Assembly: GCF_002994745.2 (NCBI RefSeq)
Contig: NC_037094.1
Coordinates: 67,146,319-67,210,318 of the forward strand
Length of the DNA stretch: 64,000 bases
Origin: Rosa chinensis
Lineage: Eukaryota > Streptophyta > Magnoliopsida > Rosales > Rosaceae
Direction of reading: 5' to 3'
The number at the start of each line of letters is the position of its first letter. Positions within the stretch are counted from its first letter, which is position 1. The notes below the pieces were generated by a model. It saw only the letters and a program-made list of their open reading frames with translations. It was not told where the DNA came from and did not search any database. The translations under genes were made by a program, and so were the position numbers. Of the stretch, positions 56,300 to 64,000 are shown piece by piece.

Positions 56300-56482
56300 A
56301 TGGCTGGTCACAAGATTGCTGATGCTGAAGGACCAAGTGTTGTCAATGAGATCTGTAACATCACTGCCCTTGCTTTAACGCATCACTGGCCGGAATGACC
56401 ACAGGAAAGTGAAGGCAATAATTCTATGACTTGCTGGATAAAGGTGAAGAAATCAATCTTATCGATCAAGTGAGATGGTAAA
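56300..56482 (+). pseudogene. COX5C pseudogene 2
   Basis: The GCAGGATTAAGTG context (a remnant of the leader-intron acceptor) and ATGGCTGGTCACAAGATTGC match COX5C. Internal deletions remove part of the membrane segment (CTTGCTTTAACGCATCACTGG) and shift the frame. The end of similarity is unclear. It lies directly after TNL2, as pseudogene 1 lies after TNL1. Confidence 0.85.
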
Positions 56483-57416
56483 CTGCTATATTAGACCATC
56501 ATGTGTTCATGGACACTTCCAAGTTTCAACAGTGTTGTTTTGAATAGAAATTGTTGTTGTTTGCTGCATTGTGATTTTAACCAGGCTTCTGTACGATTTT
56601 TCTTTTGACAAATAAATGGTTCATAATATGTAAAATCAAAGTTGACCATTCACTGCTCATCGTCATACTATTTATGTATTACAGATCCGAAACACCCACG
56701 AAAATTCATCGAATCACTATTTGCGTAACCCTTTTTAGGTATTTTTTTGGTCTGAATACTATTGCATAAGTCTGCACACACCTCTTTCTTTTTTGGCCAA
56801 AATAATACACAAATATTTTACCCCAACAGCTTCATGAATCATGAGACAGGCAATAGAATGTTTTGGTCCTAATCCCCCCTCACCCCAACTTCCTCCCCAA
56901 GCTGATTGACCGTTCACCGTTTTGAATATTATGGTACGGAAAGAATATTGGAGGAAAGTAAATTTGGGTTACAATTTTGAATAGTACACCACTAATACAA
57001 ATGCAAATTGCACCTGAGGAAGCATATTGCTATTGCGCTTTCACAGGGGCGAGCATCATGCTGTTCTGACATAGTTTGTACACGACAATGATGTGCAAAC
57101 TTATACTCCTCAGCAGCCAAGATCAGCAATGTATTCTGCAGTATATGTAACAAACCAAATTTAACACTCGGCAAAAATGCATCTATAATTTTTGGCAGGA
57201 AAGAAATCATGCATCTATAATTATATATATTTGACCCAACAATTAATTGTTGATGTTTGAAGACAAGTTGCTGAGGTCTGAGGTTTGGTCGTTTGGATAT
57301 GTTCAAAAAGAAGTGACAAGCATGAAGAGATTGTAATATGTTTACAGTGAGTTCTAATTTTGACCATTGCTTGAGTTAATATTACTATATAACTTCATTC
57401 TCTGCAAGAGAAGAAA
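56483..57416. other. Intergenic sequence
   Basis: I see no supported gene. It separates COX5C pseudogene 2 from the 3' end of the endopeptidase gene on the other strand and probably holds that gene's 3' untranslated region. Confidence 0.5.
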
Positions 57417-58714
57417 TTACCATAACAATGACCTCGGCAAAGAGTCAACTCCTTCATGCTCAGAATTTGACAATTCTGAGCCACAGCCTCCGCCAGTAGC
57501 CACTGGTTTGCTTTCAGAGTTTGTAGATCCTGTGCCTATATTGTCTTTACATGCATCTTGATTAACATTTACATCAGAAGTGTCGGACACACAATATTTT
57601 TGCAACCACCTGTCAGTTTCCCATAGCACATGCATGATACTCTCTCTTGCAGCATAGCCATGGCTCTCAAAGGGAAGAATCACAAGGCGGCAAAGAGCAC
57701 CATGACCTTTCAGAGCATTAAAGAAACGATCGGACTGCACAGCACACCAGATCATTAATAGCAAGTCAACAACTTACAAACAAGAAGAAATCCATCACGC
57801 CACTAACATTTAAGCAAACTAAACATCCAATATTGTAGGTTACTTATTTGAAACAATGAAGGGCATGAAGGATGACGGAAATTAATAGTTATAAGCAATG
57901 CTGGAAGGGGCTGGAGGGCCTTTTTACCTGCATGGTTAAAGTCCCTGGATTATTGTCTTCCTCTCCATGGATAAGCAAGATTGGCTTCTTAATTTTATTA
58001 GCTGACATGAAAGGACTCATCTCCACATAAGTACTAGTAGCCTCCCAAAGAGTTCTCTCCTCATTCTATACACAGAAATTAATGAGTCAGACTATCAGAA
58101 TAAGAAATAAAAATCTACTTGGGGACAATATCTTGGCAAGAGAAGAAGGAAGAAGAAAAAAGAAAGAAAAAAAAAAGGTATTTGTTCAATAATAACACTA
58201 ATAACTTTTGGAACAGCTAATAATCTAACAAAATATTTAGCAATCCTAATCAAAGCAATGCCCAACCTGAAAACCAAAAGGAGTAAGTGTTCTGCTGTAA
58301 GCACCCGAACGAGCAATTCCACAAGCAAAAAGATGAGGAGCATGTGCCAGTAGGTTTGCAGTCATGAATGCCCCATATGAATGTCCCCCAACAGCAATTT
58401 TCTTTGGATGAGCTAGGGGTCGTCAACGGGCCGGGCCGGGCCGGGCCGGGCTTTATTAAAAATCAAAGGATCCAAGCCCGTCCATATAAAGCGGGCCTTG
58501 CGGGCTTTATTTATAAATAAATATTTAAAGACACAAGTATTTTTTTTTTTAATCAAGCTTTGGAAATTCAATGGATAATGATCAAATACAACTAAAGATA
58601 ACATATCTATATAACTATATTGTACCCAAAAAAATCTATATTTATATATAGATACTAATTTATTGATAAATAAATTTTTAAAGACACTAATTTTTTATAA
58701 ATCTATATTTATAC

Positions 58715-59916
58715 ATCATACACTCCAAAGAGCTACATATAGCAATTCAAAGAAAATGAGAAACCGACCGTTGGATGAGTTTATTACAATAAATTATGAG
58801 TGTGGTAAAAAATTTAGCCAATTTCACCATATTTTCGAATCCGATCGGATTAGTCAACCGTAGTCACTTATATGTTTTATTGGTTGACCGATGGCGTGGC
58901 AACCGCGAAACGTGCTTATTTTTTCACATCACGTTTGTATATATTCCATTGATGGATGTGCGTGGACATAAGATAAAAAAAAAATTAATTTTAATTACAA
59001 ACACATTGGACTATACCAATTTTATTCCTAAAGTTATATCACTTATACATTGCATTTAAATTGTTTAGGTTCATTCTAAAGCAACCATGAAGTGGAAAAT
59101 GAATTAGGAGAAACCAACCGCTCGATGAAGAGATTGTAATGTTTTATGGTGGTTTTAGAAAATCCAGCCAATTTGGTTCTCGTTTCGAATTCGATCAACT
59201 AGGTCAAACGTAGTTACTCTTATAAACTTATATTTATATATCATACACTCCAAAGAGAAACCCCTATCAATTCAAAGAAAATGAAAAAACCGACCGTTGG
59301 ATGAGTTTATTACAATAAATTATAAGTGTGGTAAAAAATTTAGCCAATTTCACCATATTTTCGAATCCGATCGGATTAGTCAACCGTAGACACTTATATG
59401 TTTTATTGGTTGACCGATGCCGTGACAACCTCGAAACGTGCTTATTTTTTCACATGACGTTTGTATATATTCCATCAATGGATGTGCGTGGACATAAGAT
59501 AAAAAAATTAATTTTAATTACAAACACATTGGTCTATACCAATTTTCCTCCTAAAGTTGTATGACATTCATTGTATTTAAGTTGTTTAGGTTCATTCTAA
59601 AGCAATCATGAAGTGGAAAATGAATTCAAAGAAACCAACCGCTCGATTGAGAGATTGTAATGTTTTATGGTGGTTATAGAAAATCCAGCCAATTTGGTTA
59701 TCGTTTCGAATTCGATCAACTAGGTCAAACTTAGTTACTCTTATAAACCTATATTTATATATCATATACTCCAAAGAGCAACCCATATCAATTCAAAGAA
59801 AATGGAAAAACCGACCGTTGGATGAGTTTATTACAATAAATTATGAGTGTGGTACAAAATTTAGCCAATTTCACCATATTTTCGAATCCGATCGAATTGG
59901 TCAACCGATATGTAGA

Positions 59917-59920
<4 letters not shown>
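58715..59920 (+). repeat. Tandem array of about 520-bp units inside the hAT element
   Basis: The anchor CGACCGTTGG occurs at 58765, 59291 and 59812, giving periods of 526 and 521 bp over about 2.3 units. Each unit also holds a diverged internal half-copy (CCAACCGCTCGATGA...CCAGCCAATTTGGTT), so units look like dimers. The same family occurs in reverse at 48.2-49.3 kb. Confidence 0.88.
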
Positions 59921-59947
<27 letters not shown>

Positions 59948-59982
59948 TATTCTATATAGAATAATAGATATATAAGAACCTC

Positions 59983-60019
<37 letters not shown>

Positions 60020-60044
60020 TATATATATATATATATATAAACAC

Positions 60045-60083
<39 letters not shown>

Positions 60084-60084
60084 A

Positions 60085-60120
<36 letters not shown>

Positions 60121-60272
60121 CTATATATATATAATTATATATATATATAAACACACACACATATATAAATATATATACATATATATAAACACACACACAC
60201 ATATAATATATATCTAAATATATATATATTTATTATGCGGTAATGCATATATATGTCTTATATATATATATA

Positions 60273-60305
<33 letters not shown>

Positions 60306-60391
60306 AACACACACACAAATATATATCTATGTGTGAGTGTGTGTATATATATATTTATAAACACACACACACATATATATATATATAATAT
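59918..60391 (+). repeat. Alternating (AT)n and (AC)n microsatellites
   Basis: At least seven blocks of TA runs alternate with CACACACA runs, often joined by ATATAAACACAC. Long open frames in either strand here are low-complexity artefacts. Confidence 0.95.
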
Positions 60392-62176
60392 TTTACGGGC
60401 TTTTACGGGCCAGGCCTAGCGGGCTTTTACGGGTCGGGCCTAGCGGGCCTTTGGCGGGCCGGGCCGGGTTTTTGCGGGCTTTTGGCGGGCCGGCCCTCGG
60501 CCCACCGAGGCGGGCTTTTGCGGGTTTTTTGACGGGCCGGGCCGGGCTAAAAGCCCTCAGAGCCGGCGGGCCTCCATCGGCCCACTTGATCCGCGGGCTT
60601 TTTGATGAGGCCTAGGATGAGCCACCTTAATATGGGTAACCCAGTCACCGGAACAGTCGGGTCAAGTTTTAAGGCCAAAAGCATGTAAACAAAATTCAAG
60701 CTGCAAATATGAAGAAGCTTACTCCACGTCGAATGACTTCCTCCACAGCAGCCTCTGCACTTGCTACCAATTGCTCCACATACCTGGTCAAAAATGCAAA
60801 TGTTATTCATTGATAAAATCCAAATCATTACAGGCGGTTATATAATAGTTTTATTTTTCTTGTTAAAAATGGGAATACATTATGTAATATGAATCTTCAG
60901 TCACTCCCCTTAGAGTCCTTAGGCAATAAAGTTTTATTTGTCACCGAAAAAAATTCATAGTTCTGGACGCCAAAACCTGCATTCATAGATGTGTGACTAA
61001 CAACTTACCTATCATTTGCTTCATCATCACCCTCACCAATAATAGGAATAGTTGGTCCAGATAAAATAGCAAACCTGCATAATTTGGAGCAACCAAAAAT
61101 TGGCTTAGCATATTCCAAAACAGTCCAGACATAGAAAGGGTCAATTATAAAGAAGAACCATACAAATAGAAATCACCAAAACATAGGAAGACAAACAATG
61201 ATACCTTCGAGCCATCCAGAGCAGGGCTGATGTTGGACCTATCCCAGCAAATTCATTAGGAGAACCACGAACTTGTCCGGCAGCATCTTTGCTTTTGAAT
61301 TCTCCAGGATAAGACCAAACCAAACATGGAAGAGGGCCATCTCTGGATGGATCGTAGCCTGGTGGAAGATATAGTGTTGCAGTTAGTTGAACCCCATCCT
61401 TTCTCTGGTACCTGACCATCTCTTTCTGAAATGATGCCAGCTGTGGATACGGATGAGGGAAATTTGTAATTTGACATGCTTTCTTTTCCGGCCAGCTTAG
61501 GATATAATATTGGGTGTTTTCAGTTTTTGACTCTTTGGAAGTCAATATTTTCAAGGTATTGATGGGAAGATCTCCTTCTTTCTCATCAGACATTAAAGCA
61601 ACAACACCCTCATAATACTTTTCTTTGTCACTCTTCCATATTCGTTCATTATTTCCTGTATTTCTGAAAGAATTTGGTTTAGACCACTACAGCACAACTT
61701 GGAGGATGCACCTAGAAACAAGTAATTTAAACACTTACATGTCAAACAAATCGAGGAAAGGGATATTCCCCTCTGGGGTAGCACCATTTCCATTCAGTAG
61801 TAAATAAGTGCCTTCATCATTTTCTTTCTTCACTTTTGCAAGCACATATGTGCCAGCAGGAGTTCTCCGCAGCATGGGGGAGCCAGGATCGGAGTACACA
61901 TCTTCCGATGACCTATCGAACAGGATGCGGGGACTGACATCATTTGATCCAGGAGAAATTACCCAGGTTCTTGTTCTCCGTGTTTTGTACCATGACTCGT
62001 AAACTAGAGCTAGTGAATCATCGGACCAAGAAATCCCTCTGAAAAAAGAAGTTCTCACACATGAAAAAAAGTATGGCTACTGCAGGACACGTCATGGAGT
62101 ACATTATGCTTACAACAATTTCAGAAGTCTCAAAAAATAAACTTCCTTTTGGAAACATCGCCTTCCAAATTCGTAG

Positions 62177-62180
<4 letters not shown>

Positions 62181-62220
<40 letters not shown>

Positions 62221-62579
62221 TATCCAGAGCGAGGTTAGGGTTTAGGATCACTTTTCGGTCGCATTTCCACATCTCGACCGTTCAGTTTTTAGCTACTAAT
62301 GTATAGATTATCTCTGCAAAATTTCAACCAAATTGATGGTCGTTAAGGCGTTGATAACTGTCTTAAAGCTAGTACGGTTTAGGTTGGACAGATTCAGTTT
62401 GTCCACTGGTTTAAGTGAGTTAGATACCTTAAAGATCATCAATTTGGCTGAAATTTTGCATAGATGATCTATACATTAGTACCTAAAAACTGAACGGTCG
62501 AGATGTAGATATGAGACCAAAAAGTGACCCTAAACCCTAACCTCGCTCTGAAATTTCAAAGCGAGGCCTCGCTCTGGAT

Positions 62580-62625
<46 letters not shown>
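62181..62625 (+). repeat. (TA)n tract split by a MITE
   Basis: TA runs occupy about 62181-62218 and 62583-62625 on the two sides of the foldback MITE, within an intron of the endopeptidase gene. Confidence 0.92.
62221..62580. mobile_element. Foldback MITE in a (TA)n microsatellite (Micron-like)
   Basis: The 360-bp element starts TATCCAGAGCGAGG and ends CCTCGCTCTGGATA. The arms stay complementary for more than 100 bp (CGACCGTTCAGTTTTTAG on one side, its complement on the other; likewise ATGTATAGAT). It has no coding capacity. TA runs on both sides recall the rice Micron family, known to sit in TA repeats. The superfamily is not established. Confidence 0.8.
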
Positions 62626-62628
<3 letters not shown>

Positions 62629-62852
62629 AAGTTGAATTCTTTTCCAAGAGAACATCCACCATTTCAAATTTATGGTTTTTGTTATGAAATTTCAAAATAA
62701 AAATTAAGAAGACAAGTTCGTACCCATAACGGAGATCAAGTTTGTGTAAGATTGTTGGATCTTCACCTTCTAGTGGTTCAGCAGGCTGTGTATAAACAAT
62801 ATCACGTGGAGAAACTTGCACTTTCGCATCTCCTTCATCTTGGGTCTCAACC

Positions 62853-63085
62853 CTAGTAATGAGAGAGTCAAACAGGTAAATGAAACAATATACACAAAAG
62901 CAACTCTGTGCAAATAATCTCTTGACCATGGGTTAGACTTTGCTTCGAAATTTAAAATCTTAATGGGTGAGGAACAAGAAGTTGAGACACGGTGATTGAG
63001 AGCTGCTTCAGTAAACTGTTTAGTATTTAAGATAAGTATAGGTTAACAAAACATTGTGGGGACAAATAAGAGAAAATCCAAAGCC
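62853..63085 (-). other. Endopeptidase intron sequence
   Basis: Intron upstream of the first visible exon on the minus strand; its acceptor CTCATTACTAG is at 62853. No exon is seen between here and the CACTA element. Confidence 0.6.
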
Positions 63086-64000
63086 CACTACTACAGAAAG
63101 GTCATCAGACGACGGTGATTTTCTGTTGTCTGATGACCAAACTAACCGTGGTCTAAACGAGTGTTGTGTGATTGAAAAATCAGACAACGGTGATTTCACC
63201 GTTGTGTGACAATACTTTGCTCAACAGAATATCTGTTTCCGTTGTGTGAATTTTGCGCAAGCATCTGCCTGGCATGGCATGCGCGCGGATGTGTCGGTAC
63301 ATTCAGACATCAGAAGAAAGAATTCACGGTTGTGTGAGATTCATAACACACAACAGATATAACTCATTCTTTGTTGTCTGAGATATATAACACACAACAG
63401 ATATTACCCATTCTTTGTTGTCTGAGATCAATAACACACAACTGAAGTGAAATTATATCCCTTGTCTGTTGATTACTCAGACAACGGAGATGATTTCATT
63501 TCTGTTGTGTGTTATGAATCTCACACAACAGAACTTTGTTTTCTTTTGTTGTTGGTTGTTAGTTCACACAACTACTCTATTTAGTTTCTGTTGTGTGTTA
63601 TGAATCTCACACAATAGAACTTTGTTTTCTTTTGGTGTTGGTTGTTAGTTCACACAACTACTCTATTTGGTTAGCTGTGGTGTGAATATTGTAATCAAAT
63701 TGAGTAACAAACCAATGACTGTTGTAGGAAAAGCCTCAATTTTGAACTCTTTTACAGTCAGACAACACATTGATTTGCATTGTGTTGTAAGACTAAATAT
63801 TGGACAGTAATTACCACATAAAAAGTACTCAAATCCATATCATTCCATTACCATTTTTCAAACATCCATACATTCAAGTGACTAGGTAATGTACCAAACA
63901 AGAAAGCATTCCTAGCTAGCTACACATGAATCAAAAGCTGAAACAAGCATGACTTTGGCTGTTGTACATTATCTCAAATAGTTGCATATATGCCATATCC
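63086..64000 (+). mobile_element. CACTA transposon terminus (runs off the window)
   Basis: The segment begins CACTACTACAGAAAGG and is followed by dense subterminal repeats built on ACACAACAGA/TCTGTTGTGTG. These include two roughly 50-bp copies (about 63341-63435) and two roughly 97-bp copies (about 63500-63670). The CACTA start and repeat-rich end define the En/Spm superfamily. The other end and the 3-bp target duplication lie outside the window. Confidence 0.85.

Larger units (their letters stand above)
58414..60614. mobile_element. Non-autonomous hAT transposon, 2.2 kb
   Basis: The 8-bp target duplication GGATGAGC flanks the element (58406-58413 and 60615-60622). Termini TAGGGGTCGTCAA and TTGATGAGGCCTA are imperfect inverted repeats (10 of 13), and subterminal GGGCCGGGCC repeats are typical of hAT ends. 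The interior carries no transposase. It holds a 520-bp tandem array and long TA/CA microsatellites. It sits in a coding exon of the endopeptidase gene. Confidence 0.93.
57417..62852 (-). pseudogene. CGEP: Chloroplast glutamyl endopeptidase gene, disrupted by a hAT insertion (5' exons outside window)
   Basis: Minus-strand exons by GT-AG borders: 62852-62724, 62038-61739, 61663-61205, 61074-61009, 60783-60723, 60625-60615 plus 58413-58267 (one exon split by the hAT element), 58065-57928 and 57734-57417. The product matches plastid glutamyl endopeptidase (peptidase family S9D, prolyl-oligopeptidase fold), a stromal serine protease. Catalytic motifs are GGHSYGAF (Ser), HGEEDNNPGT (Asp) and ESHGYAARE (His). 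All visible exons are open apart from the insertion, which introduces a stop about 18 codons in and separates the Ser exon. The N-terminal exons lie beyond 64000. Confidence 0.9.

Noticed and set aside
56992..57306. 104-codon minus-strand frame
   Set aside because: No family recognised, no splice or promoter support; left as intergenic.
59861..60202. 113-codon frame of Cys/Val/Tyr/Ile repeats
   Set aside because: It is a translation of alternating TA and CA microsatellites.
63341..63670. CRISPR-like direct repeats
   Set aside because: Repeats are adjacent or overlapping without unique spacers of constant length, and the context is a plant CACTA terminus.

Overview
The window is plant nuclear DNA. 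It carries intron-containing TIR-NBS-LRR (TNL) immune receptor genes, a nuclear gene for mitochondrial cytochrome c oxidase subunit 5C, a chloroplast glutamyl endopeptidase gene and many plant-type transposons. The gene content and the CACTA/TNL style suggest a eudicot, possibly Rosaceae; that placement is a guess. No RNA genes, operons or CRISPR arrays were seen.

Layout, left to right. 1-8021: minus-strand Ty1/copia element (copia-1) with decayed pol and intact gag. Its 5' LTR is split by a 3.25 kb TG...CA element with a CTAGA target duplication, probably a solo LTR. 8022-9955: COX5C with a 1 kb leader intron. 9965-18285: non-autonomous Mutator-like element with 9-bp target duplications, into which a young copia element (copia-2, 11398-18193, identical 207-bp LTRs, intact gag and pol) has jumped. 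19035-23281: TNL1. 23.4-24.1 kb: duplicated TNL 3' end and a COX5C pseudogene. 24.4-26.8 kb: copia fragments. 26792-43950: 17 kb Ty3/gypsy element of the Tat type (two RNase H domains). It carries a WUSCHEL-derived pseudogene and an intron-containing plant-mobile-domain gene, both antisense. 43951-47894: copia-3 remnant. 48.2-49.3 kb: satellite-like repeats. 50.2-51.5 kb: remnants of a TNL 3' end and of COX5C 3' flank. 51616-55894: TNL2. 56.3 kb: second COX5C pseudogene. 57417-62852 (minus): glutamyl endopeptidase gene, broken by a 2.2 kb hAT element and carrying a foldback MITE inside a (TA)n tract. From 63086: CACTA element running off the right end.

The repeated order TNL then COX5C remnant shows that the two genes were duplicated together as one segment. 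The most interesting feature is TNL2. Its first exon begins with 90 codons that look like the N-terminus of a membrane steroid-binding protein (membrane anchor plus the first residues of its cytochrome-b5-like domain), fused in frame to a complete TIR-NBS-LRR-C-JID receptor. Its paralogue TNL1 instead begins with a short basic, NLS-like peptide. Other leads are a stop-removing, frame-preserving potential intron between gag and pol of copia-2, the WUSCHEL copy inside a retrotransposon, and a hAT insertion just upstream of the catalytic serine of the endopeptidase.
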